From Miscanthus floridulus (Eukaryota > Streptophyta > Magnoliopsida > Poales > Poaceae), in assembly GCF_019320115.1 (NCBI RefSeq), contig NC_089584.1, positions 54,433,633 through 54,497,632 on the forward strand: 64,000 nt of DNA. The letters are read 5' to 3'. Each line of letters opens with the position of its first letter. Position 1 is the first letter of the stretch. Below the pieces are notes generated by a model, which saw only the letters and a list, made by a program, of their open reading frames with translations, had not been told where the DNA came from and searched no databases. The translations under genes were made by a program, and so were the position numbers. Below, piece after piece: positions 32,747 through 43,182 of this stretch.

Positions 32747-34157
32747 TGAAGTGAACCATGACGCCTAAGAGGGAGGGGGTGAATTAGGCAACTTAAAATT
32801 CTAACTCTAAACTATGGCCTCTTTTTCTAAGCTCAACAAAACCTATGCAAAAGATAAACTATCTAAATGTGCAACTACAGTTTTGCTAGTGTGTTGCTAT
32901 CTCTACCACAAAAGGAGTAATACAATCAATGTAAATGCAGAAGCTAAAGAGCAAGGTAGAGATATGCAAACTCCCGTCGACGACTCTGGTATTTTTACCG
33001 AGGTATCAAGAAGCACACAAGCTCCCCCCTAGTCCTCGTTGGAGCCCCTCGCAAGGGCCAAGCTCCCGGTCAGGTAACTCCATGGATAGCCTCAGGCCTT
33101 CCCCATGTGCAAGTGGGTCTCCGACGTGCCTTCCGGCAAGCATCTCCCAGATGCTCCCCGTCGTCTTCACTATCAGGCTTTCGGCCGAAACGCCACGGGC
33201 CTTGTTCCCTCCAGTACATGGTGGCAGTCACACCACAACCGTAGTTGGTGTGATCTCGCAAGACTACAAGTCCCTCCAATGTACAACAATGGTGCGCGCA
33301 AGCACCAAGTGGTAAGAGGTATGCAAACCTCACTAAACACTAGGCCTAAACCTAGAGCAAGCGCATAAGTGGTGGTCTAATCAACCTAAGCACTTCGCAA
33401 AGCACCTACGCTAATCACCTAATAAAACACTAAGCACTATGCAAATGAAGATCACTAAAATGGTGTATTAACACCCTAGATATGTTTCCTCAACTCCACT
33501 ATATTCAAATGGCCGGTTGGGGGGGTCTATTTATAAGCCACACTGAGAAAGTAGCCGTTGGGGACGAAATCCCACTTTTCTGCTACTGACTAGATGCTGA
33601 TCATGTCCTGACCAGATGTGTTCGGTCGTCCTGACCGTTGGAGCCACGATCCACTAATTGGACGCTGCCATCATCTGGTCACATGCCACCAGACACGTCC
33701 GGTCACATTTTCGCCACTCTAGAACCTCTCTGTACTCGATCGGATGCTACTGCCCTACGTTCGACCGGTTTGCCACCAGTGTCCGGTCACTGCTGATGAC
33801 GCCTTTTTGCCACGCCTCTTCATCGAAGCATCTGGTCCAGCATTCGATTGCTTCTGCCAGCATTTGGTCTAGCGTCCGATCACCTCTGTGAGCTTGTTTT
33901 TTCGTGATCTTGCATACGGCTTGGTTCCTATCTTCGTGCTTGGAGTTTGCTTGATATCTTGGGTCTTCTCTTAAGATTTTAAGGTCTTGATTATAGTGTT
34001 GATCATTAGATCATCACTTCACCTTCATCCATGTCACGTCTTGCACCCTATTGGACTACAAAACAAACATTTGCAAATTCATTAGTCCAATTTGGTTGTG
34101 TTGGTCATCAAACACTAAAATCCAAAGTAAATGGACCTAGGGTCCATTTTCCTCATA
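32747..34157 (-). repeat. Copia 5' LTR B
   Basis: 1411 bp, uninterrupted partner of LTR A. Minus-strand TATA box TATAAATAG is at 33527-33535. The primer site TTGGTATCAGAGC follows at about 32733-32745. Confidence 0.9.
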
Positions 34158-34162
34158 ACAAG

Positions 34163-34800
34163 TTTGAGTTGTTTTGACCACTATGTCATCAACGTAGACG
34201 GTGATCGTTGGTCTTGTCCCCTTGGCTTGATCAGGCTGATTGAGCGGGTCGATTTGGTCGGCAAAGCATTGCTGCATGCACCTTTGGTAGGTGGCGCCAG
34301 CGTTCTTCAAGCCGAATGGCTTGGTTACATAGCAGTATGAACCATACGGGGGTGATGAATGAGGTTGCGAGCTGATCAGACTCTTCCATCATGATCTGGT
34401 GATAGCCTGAGTAGGCATCTAGAAAGGAGAGGATCTCGCAACCCGAGGTGGAGTTGACTATCTAGTCTATGCACGACTAAGGAAAGTGATCCTTTGGACA
34501 CGCTTTGTTGAGGCTAGTATAATCAACGCACATTCTCCACTTTCTGGTCTTCTTTTTAACAAGAATGGGATTGGCAAGCTAGTCAGAGTGGAATAACTCT
34601 AATGAATCTGGCTGCCAGGAGTTTGGCAATCTCTTTGCCTATGGCCCTATGCCTCTTGTTGTCGAAACGACATAGGCGCTGCTTGGCAGGCTTCGAGCCC
34701 AGGATGAGGTGCATTGCATGCTCGACGACCTCCCATGGTATGCCTGACATGTTAGAAGGCTGCCATGCGAAGACATCGCAATTGTGGCTCAAGAAGTCGA
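34163..34800 (-). pseudogene. Gypsy reverse transcriptase N-terminal part, degraded
   Basis: The minus strand gives NCDVFAWQPSNMSGIPWEVV, GSKPAKQRLCRFDNKRHRAI, then the palm motifs YHQIMMEESDQLATSFIT and the active-site VYVDD near 34190. The YVDD aspartates are intact, but a frame change follows SFITP and further stops occur. The reading is cut at 34162 by the Copia insertion and resumes at 24400. This is the polymerase that would copy the element's RNA. Confidence 0.85.
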
Positions 34801-35450
34801 TGAGCTCGCATTCCTATTTAGCCGAGAGATGGGTCCTAATCCAAACCATCTTAGTTGGGTTGGTGGGGTCGATTCCCACCACCTTGGTTTCCTTGAGTAG
34901 ATGAAAGGCCATCGAGGAGGTTAGTTTGTTACAGTCTGGGACTACCGAGATCGATGATTCCCTAAGCCGCAGGAGCTTGGACAAGTTAACAACCGCAGTG
35001 GCGAGCTTGTAGTACTCGCGGTCGCACATGAAGGCATGTGAAAAGGCACTGCTCATGGTGATGACATCGTTTGGTCCTGGCATCTTCAGCTTGAGGTAGG
35101 TGTAGTTGGGGATTGTCATGAATTTTGCATAGCATGGTCACCCCAAGATGGCGTGGTAGGACCCTAGAAAGTCCACCACTTCGAAGGTGAGGATCTCCAA
35201 GCGAAAGTTGGCCCAGTTGCTGAACATGACGAGTAGGTTGATCTACCCGAGCATGTATGCCTGCACTCCCAGGATCACCCCATGGAAGGGAGAGCCCGCC
35301 AGGTGGAGCTTTGACCAGGGGATGCCCATGGCATCGAGGGTGTCGACGTAGAGGATGTTGAGGCTATTGCCTTCATCCATCAGTACCTTAGTGAGGTGCT
35401 TCTTGTAGACAATGGGGTCGACGATGAGCGAGTAGCGTCCTAGTCTTGTG
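34800..35450 (-). pseudogene. Gypsy protease region, degraded
   Basis: Minus-strand translation reads LIVDPIVYKKHLTKVLMDEG, LNILYVDTLDAMGI, SPFHGVILG, LTFEVVDFLGSYHAILG and MTIPNYTYLKLKMPGPNDVI. This is the aspartic protease plus spacer of Gypsy polyproteins. The active-site triad reads D-E-G instead of the usual D-S/G-G, so activity would be doubtful even without the stops nearby. Confidence 0.8.
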
Positions 35451-35949
35451 ACGTGGGAGGGATGGTCCCTCTGATCGAAGGTGATCGAAGATTCCGACTA
35501 GCTGAGGAAGGAGGGGATGGCCGTCTCAACGGCACATGCCTCCCTATAGCGTACCTTGTGCTGGTGCTTGGACTAGATGGCGTCAGATCTACCGAAGATC
35601 ATGATGCATTCATCAGCATTAGGGAAACCATCCCCGTCCTTGCCTGTCGTGCCTCCTTTCTTAGCTGCCGCATCTTTGCCATCCCCTTCTTTCGGCCCAT
35701 CGGCTTGTCATAGGAAACATTTGAGGAGCTTGCAGTCCTTGTAGAGGTGTTTGACGGGGTAGGCATGGTTGGTGCATGGACTATCCATGAGCTTGTTGAA
35801 GTGGTCAGGCAGTCCCTATTGGGGCTGCTTGCTCATGCGGTCAGCCATGGTGACCAACGCGATGTTGTCCGATCGGTGCTGATCCTTTTTGTTCTTCTTG
35901 CCCCTCTATGTGGAGGGGCCCTCATCTTGGTCCATGCGCTTAGGCTTGC

Positions 35950-36560
35950 CTTTGTCTCAGCCCCCATTGAAGACTACTCCGACCGCTTCCTCACCGGAGG
36001 CATGGTTAGTGGCGACGTCGAGCAGGTCACGGGTGGTATGGGGCTTTAGGCATCCAAGCTTGTGGATTAGGGACTCGTAGGTCGTCCTAGAGAGGAATGC
36101 ACTGATGGCATCTGCATTGATGACATTAGGGAGGGAGTTGCATCATTGGGAGAACCTACGAATGTAATCCCATAGGGACTCACTGGGCTCCTATTGGCAA
36201 CTCTTGAGGTCCCAAGAGTTTCTAGGGTGGACATATGTCCCCTAGAAGTTCCCGACAAAGACCCTCTTGAGGTCCGCCCAGTCGCGGATACTGCCATGCA
36301 GGAGGAATTCAAGCCATGCCCGAACATGTTCCCCTACGCATATGGGGAGATATTGAATAATAAAATAGTTATCATCCACCCCTCTAGCTCAATAGGCATG
36401 CTAGAAATCTTGGAGACAAATACTAGGGTTTGTCTCCCCAGTGTACTTTGTGATGTTGGTGGGTGGTCGAAAGTGCTATGGGAACAACGCTCTCCAGATA
36501 CGCTAATCAAAGGCCCGTGGTCCCGGTCCCTTGAGGCTGGGACTTCGGTCGTCCAGCCGG
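35950..36560 (-). pseudogene. Gypsy gag, degraded
   Basis: Minus-strand translation gives KYTGETNPSI, DDNYFIIQYLPICVGEHVRA, WLEFLLHGSIRDWADLKRVF, VGNF.GTYVHPRNSWDLKSC, ESLWDYIRRFSQ and CNSLPNVINADAISAFL. This is the retrotransposon gag core. In-frame stops lie at GNF*G and SCQ*E, among others. More N-terminal sequence extends to about 37000-37400 but is not well readable. The linker toward the protease is Lys/Asp-rich. Confidence 0.82.
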
Positions 36561-37955
36561 TGACCATGCCTGGGGCATGTTTCACCGCTCCCCTCGATGG
36601 TTCGGCCAGGATCCATGTCGCCTGCTCTCACCATCGCTCGGTGGACATCATCATCATGCTAGGCCCGATGCTGGTTGTTGACAATGTTGCGAGCATCCTG
36701 GTGTGGACCAGGCTGCTCGTGTACTAGTGGTCGGTGCAGAGGAGGCGTTAGGTCGGACCGAAGCACAGCTGCTGCCTCCCGACCCACACCTAGAGGCTGT
36801 AGCAGTGAACGGATGGAGCGATCCATCTGGCGCATCCCCGCTCCCCCAGTGGGGAGAGAGGGCGCGTGTCGAAGTCGCAATGCGGAGCTTTCTGCTTGTT
36901 GAACGGCGGCAGCTTCTACTAGAACCTAGAGCTTCTAGTAGACCGCTCGCTCCTAGGGGTTGACGGGCTTGGGAATGCCACGTAGAAGCATTGTTGCGGC
37001 AACAATGTTCTGACTGCCTGAGCGAACTGTGGAAGATCGTTCCCCTCGTTCATAATGTCGTATTGGACCTAGCGGGCGTGACCCTGGGCGCCGCCCGCCG
37101 GGTTATGCGCATGGGGCACAATGTGCTGCACTGAGCTTGTCGGTGCAGGCAGCGGCTAGTTAAGTCACCGTTGTCATAGTTCCTCGGTGTGCCCTGGCGC
37201 AAATGCGTGGGCCTCCGCACATGGGTCTAGAGGGGTGTGTTTGTGTGGACTCCGCAATGACCGGTGGCTTCCCAGAGCATCTGCCATAGCGCACTCTCGG
37301 GATGGATGGTGGCTAGGTGCCACATCACCGATGATGGAGCCGTTGCTCTTACCCTCATCACCTAGGAGTTCGTGGAAAGTGGTAGGAGCATAGCTCACCA
37401 TTCCCACGAATTCAGATGTGAGGGGGGATGGCGGCAGCGTCCCTTAGAGCCCCTGAGCGCACACGTCCATGGGGGACACGAGGCCATAGGGGAATCGATC
37501 ATATGGTGTCCACGATGCGGTCAATACGGTCCCTCTAGATAATCGGTGGGAGATAGTAAATAGAGAGTAAATTATAGTATGCATATTACTCACAACGGGG
37601 TTTGAGTAGAGAGTTTGCTCAGAATGGAGCGTAGATGCCTCGTTGTTGAAGTCATCGTGTATCCCGGAGCCGATGGAGGGTGCCCCTCCGATGGGTGGCA
37701 GAACGAGTGCCTCCTCACGGAGGTGTAATACGCTGAGCCGGTCGGCGATGAAGTCTAGGCTTCCAAAGATTAAGGCCTAGGATGGTTCGAAGACTGGTGG
37801 AACCCACATCCCAAATAGTGGGAGTGCGGAAAACTCTAGTGAGCCAAAGCGAGTCATATTGCCTAAGTCCGCCATGGTGAAGGTGGTGGAAAAGTGGGCC
37901 ACCCGATGACCAAAAGTGTTGAACATATAATATCTTCCCCATGGACAACACCAAC

Positions 37956-39189
37956 TGTCGGTGCAGAAAGTGACCAACAAGTAAATATTTATAGTTTTGC
38001 CGTACGTTGTGATCGGAGGTGATCTAGCACTCAATGACACAGGGTTTATACTGGTCCAGGCAACGTGCCCTACGTCCAGTTTGAGTCGGTCAGTGACTTT
38101 ATTCCTGAGCCTAGGTGCTTGAAGTTTGTAGTGGGGTTACAAATGAGAAGAAGAAAGATGGGGGTACAAGAGGTCCGATCGAAAGGGCCAAGAGTGACTG
38201 AAGCTCTGCTATGAGCTAAGTGTCCAAGTGTGTGCTTGAGGTTCGAACCTAGCGGTTCCGTGGTTGTGAACTAGTGAACTTGTTCTATCTAATGAATCTA
38301 AAATGACTTGAATGTTGGGAGAGAGCACATCCCCTTTTATAGATGAAGGGGATGGCCTTACAAGTGAGAGGGAGATAGTATGTATACTTCTAAGTCTTGT
38401 TGCCCACGCCGGTGGGTACAGGATCATGGTAGGCGCCCATAATACTGTTGAATGTTAGATGCACGTGGGAGGTGGTGGTGTTGTCTTTTCGGGCATGGCA
38501 TAGGTCGACGCCTGCCACACTATTGATACCTGAGGCATGCAAGGGGTTTTTACCATGTTCGTGGAGTACGGTAAAAGCCGATGCCCACAACATTGTCGAT
38601 ACCCAGAGGCATGTGGGGGGCCCTTACTGTATGGGAGTTAATGGTGCCCATAATACTGTAGAGGAAAATATCGATGCCTACAACACTGTTTGTGTTAGCG
38701 GGGTTGCATAATACTATTTCTATAGGTGTATAGGGTATGGTCCCTGGTATTGTGGTTTGACTTGTGTGCCCTGCCTTGCTTTCTCCGTTCGTTCCCCGGT
38801 CCTTTCTGAGCGGGCATCCACGGTTGGTTGGTCCTAGTCGGTTCTGATAACGCCAGTCGAAGACGAGCTATGAGTAGGGTTTTGGCGTATCCCCAGTAGG
38901 AGACGTGGGTTGGAGTCGAAAGTAGTGCTGTTGGCCAGGCCTTCCAGTTGAAGAGGCCGTCCGTAGGTGGGCTGGAGACCGAAGTGAGCCCTATGGTCGG
39001 AGAGGTGGGTCGGAGTCAGAAAACTGGCGTCGCTCTTCCTCGGTCAGACCTTCTGGTTAGTGATTGGATCACCCTTCTAGCCTGTTGTCCAGATACTTGG
39101 GCCGGCCCATGAGTTGCGTGTTGTCTGCTTGGGCTGAGCCTTCGTTGGGAAGCCGGTCCGCGAGGGACCCTGGGTTTATGAACCCGACA
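37956..39189 (-). repeat. 5' LTR of the 21.8 kb Gypsy element
   Basis: 1234 bp, partner of 17391-18636, clearly diverged by scattered substitutions and small indels. Minus-strand TATA box CTATAAAAG is at 38334-38342. Confidence 0.92.
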
Positions 39190-39194
39190 GGCAG

Positions 39195-40595
39195 TATCTG
39201 TCATAATCAGATATCTGGTCAGATAATTCGAATAGCTAGTTCGGATTTTGAATTCGTATAGTTCTATCGGATATCCATTAGGAGTGGATTCCTAAGATAA
39301 ACTTCAGCCCAAAAAAAGATAAATGAAGCATAATTGATTATCTTTTATAAAGTATACATGCTCCTCTATCCCATATTACATGACATTTTAGAAAATTTCT
39401 CACGAAGACCAACATAGAAGGCAAAAGACCAAAATGCACCTCAAGAAATAGAGATAGAGACATATTGAAAAAAAGAAATGTGTATTATTAGAAAAGTTGA
39501 AAGGTGTAACAGGAAATGAGAAGATTAAATATTTTAGATAAAATTTAGATCCTATAAAGTTATCCATTTTCCCGACGGAGGAGGAATTAGAAGTATGGGC
39601 TAAATACGTTCAACTTAACTTTATTAAAATATTTTGATAAACTTGAATAAATTGAGAAAATAAAAAGGTCGCCTATTGCACTTATGGTTTTGCAAAAATA
39701 AAGATATTGATAACCGTTTGAGCCATTTGACACAAAAATTTAAATACGCTGTCTTGCTTAGAGAATATACTTTTTTCGATATTTTATTAAAGTAAGAATT
39801 GCCTTTGCTCAATATCCAAAAAATATCATATTTGTAACAAAATAAATTCATATTTTGACATTATATGTATCAACTTCAAAGGAAAATATAAAAACAAATA
39901 TGGCATGAGTCATATTCTTGATTGATCTATCTGCTTGTGTTCACCATCATCATTGCATCTAGCACAAAAGACAGATTGCAATTGCTTTGACCCATGTGAT
40001 CTTGCTTGCGTTTTTGTAACATGTTACTCTTATTATCGTAAGATTTAGCAAGACGATCAGTGTGGGGGTTTACCACGTTAATTTACATAAACCGGGTGTG
40101 TTCCACTTGACCGGACCATTTTAGATACAACCAACACTAGGATCCCCAAGAGAGTGCCATCCGCACCTCCGCTTCTAGGATCTTTAAGTAGAAGTACGTC
40201 TCACGAGCCAATCATCAAGAAATTCGCATAACACAATATCACACCAATGGAATTAATTTAACATGTTACATAATTGTTTATGAAATACAAATGATAAATC
40301 AACTAAACATGATATCATGATAAATCATTAATTAACTCGAAGTTCTAGCTAAGTTGCTCTTATTCTCATTTCTATTATCATCAGAGTAACGGAAGCTGTT
40401 GACACCTAAAGTGGCAAACGGGTAAACCACAAGCATACGGTTGTCAATGTAGCTTTCATCAGGAGTATTCTAGGTATCATATTTCCATGGGGAATGCGAA
40501 ATGAACTAAGGATCGAGAACGTCGTATGATGAGACAAAGGAGTCTATGATAACTGGGTAGAGAGGATCTATATAGCGAAGATACCAAGTCAAGGT
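39195..40595. other. AT-rich intergenic DNA, no gene recognised
   Basis: This separates the two large retrotransposon clusters. Apart from a possible Stowaway-like MITE at 39361-39583, I recognise nothing. Short open frames such as 39624-39851 (minus) are Lys/Phe-rich AT-bias products. Confidence 0.5.
39361..39583. mobile_element. Possible Stowaway-like MITE
   Basis: The left end is CTCCTCTATCCCATATTACATG and the right end read in reverse is CTCCTCCGTCGGGAAAATGG. They share the CTCC(T/C)..TC pattern of Stowaway termini, and the interior is AT-rich with no coding. A TA duplication is not clear, so the call is tentative. Confidence 0.4.
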
Positions 40596-41769
40596 TGTAA
40601 CACCCTGGGTGTTAAGCATGCATTTAACCTTGACATTGCATGATCATAAGCATCCATGAGCATGCATGTGCATGAGCATTTCAATTGCTATACCTTTGTT
40701 AGCTTATATTTCATGTGTATTACTTAATTACCTTACTTAAGTTAGGGTTTTCATGGAACCAAAGTATGAAATGTGTGTGGAACCTTGGGAATATTTTAAA
40801 CATGTTTAGAATAGCATAAGGAACCACTTTGGTAATCATGACTAAGTCTAGTTTAGTCTCTAAAACATTGATATGGTGTATGACATCTTTTTAAAGTGCT
40901 ATGTTTGACCTAGTTTGAATTATGTCATAGAGTCTTTGCATGGCAGTGAACCTTTAAGCAAAGTTGTAGTATTTGAGTAGATGAACAACTTTTATTTTTG
41001 GGTCATAAGCTAATTCAGTGCATAGCTTGGTCTTTTGAGCTCACAAAATTTAGAAAAACTCAATTTCCAACACTTAGGAATTTTTCTAAGTCGTACTCGG
41101 TTTACAGTTTCGTTGGCTCTACTTTGAGATGATTTTACTCTTGATTCTTTGAGAATTAGACTATGATCCTTTAATAGAAGTTGAAGATGGTATATAGAGC
41201 TTCACTTTTGTTAAGATTGTTTTCGCTAATGATCCATGGATTAGGAGCTGGATCGTCACCAAGTTGTGCTGTCAGGCTACCTCGGTGCTCTAATGGCTTA
41301 GCTGATCACATCTATAGTAACCCGACTGGCTTCAGTATTTGAAAGCCACGTGGCACCGCACATCACCGGTGTCCTGACCGGCTAGGCCACGTCGGGCCTA
41401 AGAGCTCCACTTCAAGCCCCAGTGTTGGCCCGTCACTCCTTGTGCTTTCATTTCATCGCCTGCTTCATCCTTCGCCTCAGTGCAACGACCACAACAGCTC
41501 TATAGCAGCGCCACTGTCGCCATTGCTGGCTGCCTTGCTTTGCTTTGCGCTCATGATGCTCCTCCATCACCGCCATAGCTTCATCGAACTCCCACCGCAC
41601 CACCGCGCCCACATTTGATTGCTAGTCGCACCTGGTAAGCCGCCATGCCACGCATGGACCTCGCCGGTGTTCCACCACCGAGCCTCATCGCTGTGGCTGG
41701 GACACCTTCGTTCGCCATTCACCGTAATAGCTTGTGCGCTAGCTTTGTCGTGGTCTGTTGATGCTTGGC
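40596..41769 (+). repeat. Partial long LTR of a chromovirus (Tekay/Del-like) element
   Basis: It starts TGTAACACCCTGGGTGTTAAG, like the 5.1 kb LTRs at 44776 and 54702 (TGTAACACCC), but belongs to a different subfamily. It contains similar low-complexity UTR-like motifs such as GAATTTTTCTAAGTC and AAAGTTGTAG. It is cut off at 41769 by the LTR of the second Gypsy element. No polypurine tract precedes it, so it is a 5' or solo LTR whose remainder probably lies beyond the window. Confidence 0.55.
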
Positions 41770-42242
41770 TGTCGATAGAATATCGTCGGCAGTCCTCTGA
41801 GGGGTATCCCACGAAGGTAGATTGATCGGTAGAGGAGCGTGAGATCAAGAACAAGAAGGCAACAGGGACACATAAGTTAGACAGGTTCAGGCCATCAGTA
41901 TGATGTAATACCCTACTCCTGTGGTCTGTTGGTTTGTATTAGCTATCGTATGATATGCCGTGAATTTAGAGGGGGTCCCTACCTACCTTATATAGTCCGG
42001 GAGGCAGGGTTACAAGTCGGTTAGATCTGAGAGATAACTAGAAAGTAATAACTGATTACAGGAATCTTGGGATCATACATATCCTAATAGATCTTGTAGT
42101 ATCTTCAGGTTATCTTCCTGATGTCTTACGGAAGGCGCCGAGCAGAGTCGTGCCTCGTAAGGCTTCTTCTTATGGGCTGGGCCACCCCTAGGGGCACAGC
42201 CCATGTGGTCCACCATGGGTATCTAGGGCCGTACACCCCATA
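41770..42242 (-). repeat. 3' LTR of the second Gypsy element
   Basis: It begins TGTCGATAGAATATCGTCGGC and ends near CCGTACACCCCATA. Boundaries are set by comparison with the 401-bp LTR at 25604, which begins TGTTGACGAAATATGG and ends ATCCCCCACA followed by the same GCTAGTCCCC. Minus-strand TATA box CTATATAAGG is at 41986-41995. The other LTR is outside the window. Confidence 0.72.
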
Positions 42243-42900
42243 GCTAGTCCCCAAGCACCTTGTACCCGTTGTGCAATGTCATCTTAAGCTTGTCCGAGCA
42301 GGTGCGAACAATGCCGAGCAGTCAAGCTCATGGTCCAACCACCATGATGAACTGCCAAGCTGTGTGAGCCGTCGTCGAGCAGTGTGAACCATTGCCAAGC
42401 AGCATAACCTATCACCGAGCAGCGCAACCTGTCACCGAGCACCGTGAACCATCGCCGAGCAGAGTGACCAAAGTATGGCTTGCCATAAGGGTGTAAGGAA
42501 CTCAAGTTTAGAATAAAAAATTTCTCCATAGTGGACCAAGTGTGCCCACTTAGAGTCCAAACAAAGTTGTAGGAGTCAATCTTCCTCTATAGGCATTAGT
42601 CTTCAAGAAAAACCCCACACACTCACTGCGAGGTGAAGTGTGCCCACTTAGTCCCTGAGCTTTTCAATAGATGATGTAGTCATATGGCACCAGGGTCAGA
42701 AATTTGAAGAATAGTAGAAAACTAGCCAAGCAAGAAGCCAGTCCCCGGGCGTGTCCCAGAAAGAGACAAAGCACATTCATTGCAAGGTGAAGTGTGCCCA
42801 CTTAGTCCCCAAGCCTAATAGTAGGTGGCGTAGTCATGTGGTGCTAGGGTCAGAAATAGAAAAACAATCAAAGACCAACAGAACAGGCCACCAGTCCTCG
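42243..42900. repeat. Tandem-repeat-bearing 3' UTR of the second Gypsy element
   Basis: Positions 42290-42470 carry a short unit of about 24 bp, (G)TGAACCATCGCCGAGCAGC and variants, about seven times. Further on, the module AGGTGAAGTGTGCCCACTTA is found at 42631 and 42785, 154 bp apart. Each copy is followed by GTCCC..AGC and a TAGTCAT.TGG.(A/G)C(C/T)AGGGTCAG-type tail. A third partial copy is near 42538. The same module occurs at about 26278-26340 in the 3.35 kb element. Confidence 0.75.
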
Positions 42901-43173
42901 AGCTACAGGCAGAGTTATCGGAGAAATCGAATCATGGAGGAAAAACTAGAGTAACAACTATACAATGTCAGTTACTTAGCCTCAATAAATGGTGGAGATG
43001 TTGGCAATATTTCAGTGAGGAGCAACTAAAGGCAGTGATAAATGAGCGTCATGGGCTACAGTTATGTAGAAGCCCAGGTAACGACCCATTTACCGTATCG
43101 AAGAAATTGCGGCAGCATAGATCACGGGAATGGTTCCCAAAAAACCCTTGAATGTGGAACAGTGGGGAAGATC

Positions 43174-43182
43174 CTATATAAT
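43174..43182 (+). promoter_or_regulatory. TATA box of the antisense gene
   Basis: CTATATAAT lies about 120 bp upstream of the ATG at 43301, with a pyrimidine-rich leader (TTCATCTTCCTCCTCATCTC) between. This suggests an independent plus-strand promoter inside the Gypsy element. Confidence 0.55.

Larger units (their letters stand above)
24406..34157 (-). mobile_element. Copia LTR retrotransposon (SIRE-like), gag-only, nested in the Gypsy RT
   Basis: LTR A is 24406-29186 (interrupted by another element) and LTR B 32747-34157. On the minus strand both start T(G/A)TGAGGAAAATGG and end CACTTC(A/G). The TSD is imperfect: GCAAG at 24401-24405 and ACAAG at 34158-34162. Next to LTR B a minus-strand TTGGTATCAGAGC (about 32733-32745) matches the initiator-Met tRNA primer site. 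Next to LTR A, CAAAAAAGGGG is the polypurine tract. Only gag is present (30547-32745); there is no protease, integrase, RT or RNase H. It is therefore non-autonomous and would need enzymes in trans. It lies inside the reverse transcriptase of the 21.8 kb Gypsy element. Confidence 0.88.
17391..39189 (-). mobile_element. 21.8 kb Gypsy LTR retrotransposon with nested insertions
   Basis: LTRs are 17391-18636 and 37956-39189, both TGTCGG...GACA, with a perfect 5-bp TSD GGCAG at 17386-17390 and 39190-39194. Coding order on the minus strand is gag, protease, reverse transcriptase, RNase H, integrase, so it is Gypsy-type. The site after the 5' LTR (37955 leftward) reads TTGGTGTTGTCCATGGGG. This looks like a CpG-decayed form of the TTGGCGCCGTC-type primer site of Tat-like grass elements. 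There is a long 3' non-coding part (18637-21740) with tandem repeats. Removing the nested Copia leaves about 12 kb. Many stops and frameshifts make it non-functional. Confidence 0.93.

Noticed and set aside
35453..36727. Plus-strand open frames (for example 36194-36727) as genes
   Set aside because: They are the complement of the Gypsy gag-protease region, whose minus-strand translation shows clear family motifs.
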